Below, piece after piece: positions 1-8,327 of a DNA stretch of 37,820 bases. The DNA lies in assembly GCA_009772935.1 (NCBI GenBank), contig WOUR01000048.1, positions 1 to 37,820 on the forward strand, given 5' to 3'. The notes under the pieces are model-generated. The model did not search any database, had not been told where the DNA came from, and worked only from the letters and a program-made list of their open reading frames with translations. The position numbers were made by a program, and so were the translations under genes. Each line of letters starts with the position of its first letter. The stretch's first letter is position 1. Source of the DNA: Rhodospirillaceae bacterium (GTDB lineage: Bacteria; Pseudomonadota; Alphaproteobacteria; Reyranellales; Reyranellaceae).

Positions 1-1
1 C

Positions 2-124
2 GGCGGCGTCCATCGCCTCGCCAACCCGGGCGAGGAGCTCCTCGAAGTGGTCGAGGTGCAGACCGGCGACTATGTCGAGGAAGACGATATCGTCCGCTAC
101 GAGGACATCTACGCCAGGGTCTGA
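2..124 (+). CDS. manC: Mannose-1-phosphate guanylyltransferase / mannose-6-phosphate isomerase, C-terminal end (partial)
   Basis: Only the last 40 codons are present; the gene enters from the left edge and stops with TGA at 122-124. The residues read GGVHRLANPGEELLEVVEVQ and then a TGDYVEEDDIVRYED stretch. This matches the end of the cupin (phosphomannose isomerase) domain of type II PMI/GMP enzymes such as AlgA, ManC and XanB, where the VH.L.NPG and EDDIVR.ED motifs are conserved. Full-length members make GDP-mannose from fructose-6-phosphate or mannose-1-phosphate, a precursor of exopolysaccharide and O-antigen. Two bases separate the stop from the next start, so the following gene is probably translationally coupled. 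Family is clear; the nucleotidyltransferase domain lies outside the window, so a stand-alone isomerase cannot be excluded. Confidence 0.85.
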   Translation, partial: GGVHRLANPGEELLEVVEVQTGDYVEEDDIVRYEDIYARV

Positions 125-126
125 GC

Positions 127-1089
127 ATGCTGTTCGGCGCACACCATGAGTGGGGAAAGCTGCGCGACGTGGTGATTGGCATCTCGCCGGCCGAAGACTT
201 CGTCGTCTTCCATGAAGACTCCTGCCGCTGGCTGACGCCGGAAGCACTCGAGTTCAGCCGCCGCCTTGCCGGACAGCGCCTGGTCGACATCGATCCGGAC
301 TGGGCGCACCGCATCGAGCGCCAGGTCGATGCGCTGGCCGAATGCGTGGCCCGCGAGGGCGTCACGGTTCATCGTCCGCAGCGCCTGAAGGGCGACGAGC
401 GCACCTTCCTTGCCCCGAACGGCGAAGGCGCGCAGCTCTTTGCGCGCGACGGCATGATCGTCGTCGGCAAGCATGTCATCGACGCCTCGTTGCGCCTGAA
501 GTGCCGGCAGCGCGAGCGCTATGGCCTGCGGCCGTTGATCCAGAAGGCCGTCGCGGCCAGGGGCGCACATTGGTCCAGCGTACCGCTGGGCTCGCCCGGC
601 TGCGTCGATGGTCCCTTCCTCGAGGGCGGCGACACGCTGCTCAACGGTCACGAGATTTATGTCGGCATCTCGGGCTGCGCCTCCGATCTTGCCGGCGCGG
701 ACTGGCTGCAGACCCTCCTCGGCGACGACTATCGCGTTATCCCCGTCGCCCTGAAGTCGCACGTCCTACATCTCGACTGCGCGATGGCGCTGGTCCAGCC
801 CGGTCTCGTGATACACTGCCCGCAGAAGCTGATCGACGGCCTGCCGATGTCGCTGCGCGACTGGGACAAGATCGAGGTTTCCCCCGAGGAGGCAACGCGC
901 CTCGCGACCAACGGCCTCGTCCTCGAGCCGGGTCGGCTCATCATTGATGCCGACAACCGGCGCGTGATCGACGAACTGCGCAGGCGCAGGATCGATGTCA
1001 TCCCCCTGCCCTTCGACGGCCCGATCCGGCTGGGTGGGGGCCTGCGCTGTGCCCACCATCCGCTGCTGCGCGAGAGCGTGCTGGATTAG
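127..1089 (+). CDS. Amidinotransferase-like pentein-fold enzyme
   Basis: 320 residues, the usual length for the glycine/inosamine-phosphate amidinotransferase and dimethylargininase superfamily. The N-terminus has the family opening strand (EWGKLRDVVIG, residues 8-18). The catalytic triad positions are visible: E166-G-G-D169, H215-L-D217, and C308 in a GGGLRC turn near the C-terminus, where the covalent amidino-cysteine forms in this superfamily. Members move an amidino group from arginine to an amine, or hydrolyse guanidino compounds; the substrate cannot be read here. It starts two bases after the ManC-type stop, with AGGG at 115-118 as a likely ribosome site, and its stop overlaps that of the convergent glycosyltransferase gene by four bases. 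The neighbourhood suggests a role in sugar or glycolipid modification, but that is inference; a general arginine-metabolic enzyme is the alternative. Confidence 0.8.
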   Translation: MLFGAHHEWGKLRDVVIGISPAEDFVVFHEDSCRWLTPEALEFSRRLAGQRLVDIDPDWAHRIERQVDALAECVAREGVTVHRPQRLKGDERTFLAPNGEGAQLFARDGMIVVGKHVIDASLRLKCRQRERYGLRPLIQKAVAARGAHWSSVPLGSPGCVDGPFLEGGDTLLNGHEIYVGISGCASDLAGADWLQTLLGDDYRVIPVALKSHVLHLDCAMALVQPGLVIHCPQKLIDGLPMSLRDWDKIEVSPEEATRLATNGLVLEPGRLIIDADNRRVIDELRRRRIDVIPLPFDGPIRLGGGLRCAHHPLLRESVLD

Positions 1090-2384
1090 GTCCCGCGTTT
1101 GGGCGTGCGGTCGAACACGACCGGTTTGGGCTTGCTGAACATCTTGCGGAAGTGGACGCCGAACGAGCGCAGGACGGTGGCCACCTGGCCGCCGACGAAG
1201 CGCAGCAGCACCACGCCGAACTCGAGCGGCGGGATCTCACCGCCGCGAATGAAATTATGCCCGGCCCGCAGGAAGGTCGTCGCACAGACGAGCACCCACG
1301 CCACGGTGACGAAGAACAGCGTGAGCAGAAGCGGCACCAGCGACGGCGCCAGCAGGCCCGCGAGAATGCCGGAGATCACACCCACCAGCAGCACCGGCTG
1401 GTTCAGCGCCATGCAGAGATGCAGCAGCGCCGCCAGCTTGGCGGAGGGGGTGATGTCCCGGCTCTTCAGGATCTCGGGGAACATCCGCATCGAGACGTGG
1501 CGGAAACCGTCCTGCCAGCGCTGCTGCTGACGCAGCCATGTCTTGGTGTCGGCCGGCAGTTCACCCGGCACGCCGACACTGGTCAGGAACAGGGCCCGCC
1601 AGCCCTTCACCCAGCCGCGATAGGTGAGATCGAGATCCTCGGTCACGGTGTCGCCCTTCCAGCCGCCGCCGGCGTCGATGGCCGCGCGCTGCCAGATCCC
1701 GCAAGTGCCGTTGAACGGCAGCGGGTGGCCGGCCCAGCACCGAGTCGCCTGCTCGATGCCGAGATGGGCGTCGAGCGTCACCATCTGCATCTCGGTAAGC
1801 GCGTTCTCGTGCGGATTGAGGAAATCGAAGCGCGCCTGGACGAACGCCGTCTTGGGCTCGGCGAAGAAGGGCCGCATGCAGACGCGCAGGAAGTCCGTCG
1901 GCGGAATGTAGTCGACGTCGAAGATCGCAAAGAAATCGTACGGCGTCTTCTGCATTGCCTCGTGCAGCGCCCCGCCCTTGTAGCCGCTGCGGTCGGTGCG
2001 CTGCAGCGCCACGACGTCGAAGCCCTTGGCCCGCAGTTCGGCCGCCACCTGGCGGACCATCTCGGCCGTCTCGTCGGTGCTATCGTCGAGGAGCTGGATG
2101 TGCAGCCTGTCACGCGGCCAGTCGAGTGCCGCCGCCGACTCGGCGCCGCGGCGCACCACCGGCCCCTCATTGAACGACGGGATCTGCACGACGACATGCG
2201 GCAGGTCGGCGTCGGCCGGCAACGGGGTCGACAGCAGCATCTCCTCGCGACGCAGCCCGCTGGCCTTCAGGCGATGATGCAGCACCACCATGTAGAGCAG
2301 GCTGCCGATGAAGGCGGCCAGCAGGACGCAGCAGACCGCGAACACGGCGCCGAAGAAAAGAGCCAGGGTGGCGAGGATGGCCAT
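1086..2384 (-). CDS. Processive GT2 glycosyltransferase, cellulose-synthase-like (CslA/mannan-synthase type)
   Basis: 432 residues. A membrane segment spans about 5-34. A cytoplasmic GT-A domain follows with every GT2 signature intact: DD at 100-101, D156-V-D158, T-E-D at 248-250 and the processivity motif Q286-QQRW290. Two to three further membrane segments lie between about 317 and 370. The protein ends in a basic tail containing FDRTPKRG, nearly the same as the tail of its upstream neighbour. Such enzymes polymerise beta-linked hexoses and push the chain through the inner membrane. With a GDP-mannose enzyme next door, a mannan or glucomannan is a reasonable guess but is not shown by the sequence. 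It is the last gene of the ten-gene minus-strand run and lies 10 bases behind its paralogue. Confidence 0.88.
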   Translation of the reverse strand: MAILATLALFFGAVFAVCCVLLAAFIGSLLYMVVLHHRLKASGLRREEMLLSTPLPADADLPHVVVQIPSFNEGPVVRRGAESAAALDWPRDRLHIQLLDDSTDETAEMVRQVAAELRAKGFDVVALQRTDRSGYKGGALHEAMQKTPYDFFAIFDVDYIPPTDFLRVCMRPFFAEPKTAFVQARFDFLNPHENALTEMQMVTLDAHLGIEQATRCWAGHPLPFNGTCGIWQRAAIDAGGGWKGDTVTEDLDLTYRGWVKGWRALFLTSVGVPGELPADTKTWLRQQQRWQDGFRHVSMRMFPEILKSRDITPSAKLAALLHLCMALNQPVLLVGVISGILAGLLAPSLVPLLLTLFFVTVAWVLVCATTFLRAGHNFIRGGEIPPLEFGVVLLRFVGGQVATVLRSFGVHFRKMFSKPKPVVFDRTPKRGT

Positions 2385-2394
2385 CGACGCTGCC

Positions 2395-3639
2395 TCAGAC
2401 GCCCGTCTTGGGCGTGCGGTTGAACTCTGTCTTCTTGCCGAAGCCTGCGCTCACGATCGCGGCGGCATTGGCGACGGCGAGGTATACGATCAGCGCAGGC
2501 ACACTGGCAGCCGTGACCAAGTAGCGCGCCGCGCCGCCGCGCTCCAGGCGACGGTAGGCGCCCCATGTCATGCCGAACAGCACCACCAGCATGCCGATCA
2601 GCCACAGCCAGAGGGCGAACTGGAAAAGTCCCAGCACCCGGCCGTGGCCCATGATCGAGATGGCCAGGGCCACCACCCCGACCACGAGCAGCGGGAAGAT
2701 GAGCTGCTGGGCGAGAGCCACGGTCGTGGCGAGCTTGGCCTCGGCCGGCCAGGCCGACTTCCAGATCGACCCCAGCAGCTTGCGGGCAACCTGCACGAAT
2801 CCCTTCGACCACCGGCTCTGCTGGGCGCTGAAATCCTCGACCTTCTGTGGCAGCTCGCCGACCACGTGCGTGTCCATCAGGAACACACCGGTCCAGCCCT
2901 TCAGGTAGGTCCTCAAGACCAGGTCGAGATCCTCCGACAGCGTGTCGTGCGACCAGCCGCCCGCCTCCTCCACGGCCGCACGGCGCCAGATGCCGCCGGT
3001 GCCGTTGAACTGGAACGGCACGCCGCGCCGCGCCCGGACGTCCTGCTCCACGGCGAAGTGCGCGTCCTGCATGAGGCGCTGTGCCCGTGTCAGCCAGTTG
3101 CGCCCGCCATTGCCCCACTCGATGCGGGTTTGCACGAAGGCGGCGCGCGGGTTGGCGAGCATTGCCGCCATGGCCTCTTTCAGCCAACCCGGCGGCGGCA
3201 CGAAATCGGCGTCGAACACCGCGACATAGGGCGCATCGTCGAGGGCCAGGCCCGCCGCCAGCGCACCGGCCTTGAAGCCGCCGCGGTCGCTGCGGCGGAC
3301 GTGATGCGCATCGATGCCGTCGCGGCGCAGGCGCGCGATGGCGTGCGAGGCGATGTCGGAGGTGATGTCATTGCTGTCGTCCAGGAGCTGGATGGTCAGG
3401 CGGTCGCGCGGCCAGTCGAGGGCGCCCATCGCGGCCATCGATCGTTCCACCACCAGCGGCTCGTTGTAGACCGGCACCTGCACCAGAACGCGCGGCAGCT
3501 CCTCCGGCAACGAGGGCGCCGGAGTTTCGTCGTGCGGCAGCTCGAACAGCCAGTAGACCAGGTAGAGGAAATAGCCCGCGATCGCGAACTGTGCGGCGAG
3601 GCACAGGAACACGAGGAGATCGATCAGGAACAGCAGCAT
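2395..3639 (-). CDS. Processive GT2 glycosyltransferase, second cellulose-synthase-like paralogue
   Basis: I place the start at the ATG at 3637-3639 (MLLFLIDLLVFLC). The frame stays open further upstream, but that part overlaps the ABC ATPase gene and has no family resemblance. The resulting 414-residue protein has an N-terminal membrane segment (about 3-32) and a GT-A domain with DD at 87-88, D143-A-D145, S-E-D at 235-237 and Q273-QSRW277. Membrane segments follow at about 305-330, 338-360 and 375-395, and the tail contains FNRTPKTG. It is clearly a paralogue of the downstream gene (shared LDWPRDRL.IQLLDDS block, FNGT.GIW, SEDLDL/TEDLDL), yet diverged enough that the two probably have different acceptors or products. 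No good Shine-Dalgarno precedes the start; coupling to the ATPase gene 16 bases upstream is likely. Confidence 0.87.
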   Translation of the reverse strand: MLLFLIDLLVFLCLAAQFAIAGYFLYLVYWLFELPHDETPAPSLPEELPRVLVQVPVYNEPLVVERSMAAMGALDWPRDRLTIQLLDDSNDITSDIASHAIARLRRDGIDAHHVRRSDRGGFKAGALAAGLALDDAPYVAVFDADFVPPPGWLKEAMAAMLANPRAAFVQTRIEWGNGGRNWLTRAQRLMQDAHFAVEQDVRARRGVPFQFNGTGGIWRRAAVEEAGGWSHDTLSEDLDLVLRTYLKGWTGVFLMDTHVVGELPQKVEDFSAQQSRWSKGFVQVARKLLGSIWKSAWPAEAKLATTVALAQQLIFPLLVVGVVALAISIMGHGRVLGLFQFALWLWLIGMLVVLFGMTWGAYRRLERGGAARYLVTAASVPALIVYLAVANAAAIVSAGFGKKTEFNRTPKTGV

Positions 3640-3655
3640 GCGGGGGCCGCCGCGA

Positions 3656-4378
3656 TCAATGGTAGTGAATGGGAACTTCGAAGCAGCGGCCGTCCTCGAT
3701 ATGAAGGCGGCGCGAGGCCACGTCGAAGATGCGCTCGTCGTGGGTCGACAGGACCACGGCGCACTTCGCGCGCATCGAGAGATCCTTGAGCTGGTCGACC
3801 ACCAGCCGTCCCGACACGCGGTCGAGCGCCGAGGTCGGCTCGTCGGCAATGATCAGGTCGGGCAGGCCGATCATGGTGCGGGCGATGGCCACACGCTGCT
3901 GCTGGCCGCCCGAGAGTTCGTCGGGCCAGGCGGACGCCTTGTCGCCGAGGCCGAGCATGCCGAGCAGATGGCGCGCGCGCGGCTCGTCCCAGGCGGGATC
4001 GGCGAGCGGCGTCGTCGAGACGCCGGCGATCACGTTCTGAAGGGCCGTCAGCGAGGACAGGAGATTGCGCTTTTGGAACAGGAAGCGGATGCGGTTGCGC
4101 AGGACGTCGAGATCGGAGCCGCCCATCCCCACGATATCGGTTCCTAGCAGTCGCAGCTTGCCCTCGGAGGGCTTGCGCATGGTCCCAAGGATCGTGAGCA
4201 GCGTCGTCTTGCCCGAGCCCGACGGGCCGGTGACGATTACCAGTTCGCCCTCGCGGACCTGCATGTTGATGTCGAACAGGACATCGACCCGCTGCGGTCC
4301 CTCGCCGTAGTGATGATGAACGTCGACCGCCTCGACGACCGGCGGGCCGAATCCCTGCGCGTCTGCCATCGCGGTCAC
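3656..4378 (-). CDS. ABC exporter ATP-binding subunit, DevA/LolD/MacB type
   Basis: 240 residues with a complete nucleotide-binding domain: Walker A GPSGSGKT (51-58), Q-loop Q102, signature LSGGQ (155-159), Walker B LIIADE (175-180) and H-loop H213. The FQKRNLLSSLTALQNV stretch is typical of the MacB/LolD/DevA branch. A GTG at 4376-4378 overlaps the TGA of the permease gene (GTGA); an ATG three codons further in (4367-4369) is the alternative start. It should power the DevC-type permease just upstream. In cyanobacteria the DevBCA set exports heterocyst glycolipids through TolC, which suggests a lipid- or glycolipid-linked cargo here. No TolC gene is present in the window. Confidence 0.88.
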   Translation of the reverse strand: MTAMADAQGFGPPVVEAVDVHHHYGEGPQRVDVLFDINMQVREGELVIVTGPSGSGKTTLLTILGTMRKPSEGKLRLLGTDIVGMGGSDLDVLRNRIRFLFQKRNLLSSLTALQNVIAGVSTTPLADPAWDEPRARHLLGMLGLGDKASAWPDELSGGQQQRVAIARTMIGLPDLIIADEPTSALDRVSGRLVVDQLKDLSMRAKCAVVLSTHDERIFDVASRRLHIEDGRCFEVPIHYH

Positions 4379-5652
4379 TCAAACAGCATGATGGGGTCGA
4401 CCCGCCACAGGCGCCGGATGGCGAACAGGCTGGAGACGAGGGTCATGATCAGGCAGGCAACCAGCGCCACGACCATCTCGCGCAGGCCCATCGTCATGCC
4501 GAGGTGCATCGCCGCCTCCGTGACGCCGTAGACCAAGCGCCCGAGGGTGAACGCCACCAGGAAGGCCGGCGTAATGATGGCGGCGCCGATCTGGCCGATC
4601 ATGAACAGGAAGAACCACCAGTCGTAACCGAGGCTCTTCAGGATGGCGTATTCGGGCAGGTAGAATCGGATGATCTGGTACTGGGCGTAGTAGATGAACA
4701 CCATGCCGATCATCACGCCCATCACGAAGCCCAGGTCGGTGATGTAGCCGACCGGCGTCTCGCGCGACCAGTAGGTCCGTTCGCGCTTCTCGAAGTCGCG
4801 CAGGGTGACGACCTCGCCGCGCCCCGCCAGCGCGGTGTTGAGTTCGCGGCGAACCTGGTCGACGTTCGAGCCCTTGGCCAGCTGGATCGCGATGAAGGCC
4901 GGCCGGTCCGACCACCACGAGCCGAACACCTCGGCCATCGTGTCCTCCGACATGATGATCGAGCCGTCGTTCAGCACGTTGGGGCCGAGTGCGAAGGTGC
5001 CGACCACGAACAGCTGACGCAACAGCCCGCGCGTGTCGGGCGGTCCCAGGACCTGGAACTCCGGCTTGCCGGGGCCCACCTGCTCGGCGAGATCGCCGAA
5101 ATAGGGCCTCGATTCGCGGTCGTAGAGCAGCCGCCGGGCCTCGCGAAGGCGGTAGAGGTTGTCGCGCAGGCCGGGCACGTCGATGGCGGGCCGCTCCACG
5201 TCGAGGGCGTACCAGGCGATACGACGGCTTCCTTCCATGCCTTTGTGGGTCAGCGACATGACGCCGAACCAGAAGGGCAGCGTGTTGGTTACCGCCGGGT
5301 TGGCCGCCAGAACGTCCATCATGGACGCCGGCACTTCGGCATGAAGCTGCAGCGACTTGAAGCCGTAGGGGACCAGCACCAGTTCGCCGACAACGGAGCG
5401 GTGCAGCCGGATCGCCGAGTCATAGACGGCACGCTCGATGCCGAGCTGGGCGAAAATTACCAGCAGGCTCGCGGTGACGCCGGCGAGCGACAGAAGGGTG
5501 CTGGTCCGCTGGCGCTTGAGCTGCTGGGAGCCCAGCGGCATCCGAGTGGCGGTGATGGCTGCCGCCCGCAAGCGCGCCAACGAGAAATTAGGCCGCCAGC
5601 TGAACCAGCGCCGCGGCCGCAGCGGCGGATTGCCTGGCAGCGTGACAGCCAT
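4375..5652 (-). CDS. ABC exporter permease, DevC type (FtsX-like)
   Basis: 425 residues. One membrane segment lies near the N-terminus (about 53-72), followed by a large periplasmic domain of roughly 220 residues and three membrane segments in the last 130 residues. This is the type VII (MacB/DevC/FtsX) permease topology. The N-terminal 30 residues form a basic cytoplasmic extension. Its start overlaps the stop of the membrane fusion gene (TGATG, one shared base) and its stop overlaps the ATPase start, so the three genes are translationally coupled as an exporter unit. The DevC assignment is based on the DevB-like partner and the topology, not on a single diagnostic residue. The cargo is unknown. 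Confidence 0.83.
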   Translation of the reverse strand: MAVTLPGNPPLRPRRWFSWRPNFSLARLRAAAITATRMPLGSQQLKRQRTSTLLSLAGVTASLLVIFAQLGIERAVYDSAIRLHRSVVGELVLVPYGFKSLQLHAEVPASMMDVLAANPAVTNTLPFWFGVMSLTHKGMEGSRRIAWYALDVERPAIDVPGLRDNLYRLREARRLLYDRESRPYFGDLAEQVGPGKPEFQVLGPPDTRGLLRQLFVVGTFALGPNVLNDGSIIMSEDTMAEVFGSWWSDRPAFIAIQLAKGSNVDQVRRELNTALAGRGEVVTLRDFEKRERTYWSRETPVGYITDLGFVMGVMIGMVFIYYAQYQIIRFYLPEYAILKSLGYDWWFFLFMIGQIGAAIITPAFLVAFTLGRLVYGVTEAAMHLGMTMGLREMVVALVACLIMTLVSSLFAIRRLWRVDPIMLFE

Positions 5653-6650
5653 CAGAGAAAGGTGACGCGCGTCTCGCGGCCCAGCACCTGGGGCATGCTG
5701 GACGGGTCATCGAGCTGGATCTCGACCTGGACCACGCGCGCGTCGGTAGAGGAGCCACCATCGGGCTCCATACGCTGCATACGCTTCACCGTCGGCGCAA
5801 CGCGGGAGATCGTGCCCATGTAAACGGTCGGACTGCCGCGAAAGGTCACCTCGACCTTGCCACCTGCTGCGATGCGACCGACATTCAGCTCGTCGACATC
5901 CGCCAGCACCCGAAGCTGGGACAGATCGACGATCTTGGCGATGCCGTTCTGGGAGACGCGCTCACCCTGGCGGGAATAGATCTGGATGACGATGCCGTCG
6001 AGCGGCGAACGGACCAGCGCCTGCTCCCGCGTGTTCCGGGCGTTGTCCAGCTTGGCCTTGATGATCGAAATATCCGTATCGATCTGCTGCAGGTCGGTCT
6101 GCAGCGTCTCCTTCATGACGCGCAGCTTTGCCTGCTCCCGCTCGAGGCTCTGAAGGGAGATGCTCTGCTCGAGCTGCTTCTGGTCCGGCGGCTTGCCTGA
6201 ACGCTGCATCTCGAGGTTCTTGAGCTTGACCTCTTCGGTCGCCGACCGGACCATGACTTCCTGCATGGCGATCTCGGCGGTGCGATAGCCGCTGACCATC
6301 GACTCGCGCGCCCGCTCGGTCTTGACCAGTTCCGCCTCGGTCGTGCGAACGGCGATATCGGCCTTGGGATAGTTCGACAGGACCGCGATGACTTCGTCGC
6401 GCTTGACCTTCTGGCCGTCCGTAATCCGCAGCTCGATCAGCACACCACCGCCGGCCGGGTCACCGGCAATCAGCGCCGTGCCCGCAGGCGCGTCGGTATA
6501 GCCACGGGAAATCAGCGGCGGCAAAGGACGGGGGCCGTCCTGCGCACTGCTGGTCTGCCGGCTGGGAGTCATCCACAGGGTGAGGGCCGCGCCGACGAGC
6601 AGCACGACCAGTCCTGCGGCGCTCCAAGTGAACTTTCTTACCTGCGCCAT
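5652..6650 (-). CDS. Periplasmic membrane fusion (HlyD/DevB-family) protein of the ABC exporter
   Basis: 332 residues. One N-terminal membrane anchor (about 9-26) is followed by a biotinyl-lipoyl half (GGVLIELRITDGQKVKRDEVIAVL, about 69-91). A long charged, coiled-coil-like hairpin covers about 100-215, the second lipoyl half is around VRSPLDGIVIQIYSRQGERV, and a beta-barrel part completes the protein. This is the layout of periplasmic adaptors that connect an inner-membrane ABC transporter to an outer-membrane channel. It precedes the permease and ATPase genes with overlapping stops and starts. The gap of 55 bases to the upstream export lipoprotein gene holds no clear Shine-Dalgarno. A tripartite pump would need a TolC-like or other outer-membrane partner; whether the adjacent Wza-like protein plays that part is an open question. 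Confidence 0.87.
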   Translation of the reverse strand: MAQVRKFTWSAAGLVVLLVGAALTLWMTPSRQTSSAQDGPRPLPPLISRGYTDAPAGTALIAGDPAGGGVLIELRITDGQKVKRDEVIAVLSNYPKADIAVRTTEAELVKTERARESMVSGYRTAEIAMQEVMVRSATEEVKLKNLEMQRSGKPPDQKQLEQSISLQSLEREQAKLRVMKETLQTDLQQIDTDISIIKAKLDNARNTREQALVRSPLDGIVIQIYSRQGERVSQNGIAKIVDLSQLRVLADVDELNVGRIAAGGKVEVTFRGSPTVYMGTISRVAPTVKRMQRMEPDGGSSTDARVVQVEIQLDDPSSMPQVLGRETRVTFL

Positions 6651-6705
6651 AACAAATAGTACCAGAAAACCCTCGGGGACGCTGCCCCTAGTTGGAAGTT
6701 CGGCG

Positions 6706-7860
6706 TCAGAAGCCGGTCGTCAGAACATTGCCGCGCGCCACGCCGACGATCGAGAAGGTGCGATAGAGTGATGTCAAAATCTTGTCGTACTCGTAGAGTG
6801 GGGCGTTGGTGATGTAGACGACGTCTTTCGGCAGCACCGGAAACTGCTGTGCAATGAAAATGGAGACCGGCTGGTAAAGATCAAGCCGGAAAACCCGTCC
6901 GCGGGCTGTGGGATTATTCTGCAAATCCCCCATTCGGAACACATAAACGCCCGTTTTGTTGGCGCGCGAGTCGTTGAGGCCGCCTACCATCCCCATGGCC
7001 TCGAGCAGGCTGATCGAATGCTTGGACATGTCGACATTGCCCGCCTTCACAACGGCGCCCAGAACCGTGAACATGCGCGGATTGGGGCGCACCACGATTT
7101 CATCGTTCTTCTGGAGGCCGATATCGCCCCCCGCCAGCAGGTCGGAAAATTGCGATTGCAGGATGATCTGGCCGTTGCGGCGCACGACCACCTCGAACTG
7201 ATTGGCGCCCACGCCGTTGGGAGCCTGCCCGCCGATGCCGGCCGGTCCGCCCGCCTTGTTGATCGCCTCCACCACGGAGCGCACCCCCTCGAGCAGGGAG
7301 ATGCGCCCGGGATTCCTGACGTCGCCCGATACCATCACGGTGTGGGTCCGGTCGGCGACGAATTCGACGATGACCTGCGGGTCCTGGGCCTTGCCGGAAG
7401 CCGCCACCTGCTGGGCGATCTTCTTCTCGATCTGGCTGAGGTCCAGCCCCGCGACCTTGATCGTGCCGACGAAGGGCACGTTGATGGTTCCGTCGTCGGT
7501 GACGCGCTGGACGCCGAAGTCTGCTCCCGGCCGCTGGATGGTCGGAAAGATGCTGCCCTCGTAGGGTTCGAAGATGCGCACCTTGATGGCGTCACCAGGC
7601 GCCACGGCGATTCGGCCGCCGGCTGGCAGATTGCTCACGCCCGACGGGCGGTCGACAGCCGGTGGCTGGCGATAGTTCGCGATGGTGGTGGGGGTGAGAT
7701 CGATGACGTCGAAGGGCAAGGCTTCCGTCGTCGTCGTGGCCGCGCCCCCCATCCAGGGGCCGTCGCCGGGCATTGCGGTGCAGGCCGCCAAGCCGACAAC
7801 CAGGCCGAGGACAATGGCGGTAGGTCGCGCGGCAGCGCGCAGCCAGCTCCAGATTGTCAA
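6706..7860 (-). CDS. Wza-like outer-membrane polysaccharide export lipoprotein
   Basis: 384 residues, close to E. coli Wza. The start is TTG (7858-7860), placed eight bases after GGAG; no in-frame ATG precedes the signal peptide. The N-terminus is a lipoprotein signal with an LAAC lipobox, lipidated Cys27 expected. A Poly_export domain follows (about 80-170, AVAPGDAIKVRIFE...INVPFVGTIKVAGLDLSQIEKKI) and then SLBB-type repeats (HTVMVSGDVRNPGRISL; FTVLGAVVKAGNVDM). Proteins of this family form the periplasm-spanning octameric channel through which capsule or exopolysaccharide leaves the cell. In this locus it is the expected partner of the Wzm/Wzt exporter, although it lies next to the DevB-type adaptor gene. 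Confidence 0.9.
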   Translation of the reverse strand: MTIWSWLRAAARPTAIVLGLVVGLAACTAMPGDGPWMGGAATTTTEALPFDVIDLTPTTIANYRQPPAVDRPSGVSNLPAGGRIAVAPGDAIKVRIFEPYEGSIFPTIQRPGADFGVQRVTDDGTINVPFVGTIKVAGLDLSQIEKKIAQQVAASGKAQDPQVIVEFVADRTHTVMVSGDVRNPGRISLLEGVRSVVEAINKAGGPAGIGGQAPNGVGANQFEVVVRRNGQIILQSQFSDLLAGGDIGLQKNDEIVVRPNPRMFTVLGAVVKAGNVDMSKHSISLLEAMGMVGGLNDSRANKTGVYVFRMGDLQNNPTARGRVFRLDLYQPVSIFIAQQFPVLPKDVVYITNAPLYEYDKILTSLYRTFSIVGVARGNVLTTGF

Positions 7861-7943
7861 ATCCCGATCTCCGTCCGGAACTGTCGCGATCTACGCCGCG
7901 CCTCGTCCCAACTCATTGATACATCACTCAGCCCGAGCCGTAG

Positions 7944-8327
7944 TTAACCCGCGGTGCGGCGCGGGTGCAAGCTTTCCCCGGCGGAGAGGCGTGGTTCTCT
8001 CTCCAGTCTGGCCGAAGCCTCCTCCGCCGTCCCGGCGATCTCCAGCAGTTCCGAGAAACCGCTGACGAGAAGGCAGTCCCACGCAGCGCCGGCGAACCGG
8101 CAGAAAACGACGCGGGCCTGCACGTTCGCCGCTTGATGCAGGACGGACGCGAAGGTCCTGACGCCGGCAGCGCTCATGTAGACGACCTGGCTGCCATCGA
8201 CGATGACGCGTGCGCCCGGCCGAAGGGCAGCCATCAGCATGGCCTCGACATCCGTCGCGCTCACCGAATCGACCTTGGCCGGCAGGATCAAGGTGGAGAT
8301 CGGCTGCTTCTTGCTCATGCTACTCAT
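7944..8327 (-). CDS. STAS-domain protein (SpoIIAA-like anti-anti-sigma fold)
   Basis: 127 residues, a single STAS domain. The conserved DGSQVVYMSAAGVRTFA block (about 44-60) carries Ser52 at the position that is phosphorylated in SpoIIAA/RsbV-type antagonists. A short charged C-terminal tail follows. Its ATG overlaps the stop of the upstream glycosyltransferase gene (ATGA at 8324-8327); a second ATG three codons in is also possible. No cognate kinase or phosphatase gene is present. In the literature single STAS proteins act as partner-switch regulators or as accessory parts of lipid and polysaccharide machines. Its place inside the operon suggests control or assembly of the glycan system, by inference only. 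Confidence 0.82.
   Translation of the reverse strand: MSSMSKKQPISTLILPAKVDSVSATDVEAMLMAALRPGARVIVDGSQVVYMSAAGVRTFASVLHQAANVQARVVFCRFAGAAWDCLLVSGFSELLEIAGTAEEASARLEREPRLSAGESLHPRRTAG

Noticed and set aside
1152..2423. Long plus-strand open frame opposite the GT2 gene
   Set aside because: Its sequence is rich in Arg, His and Gln with no domain, typical of the antisense of a GC-rich gene.
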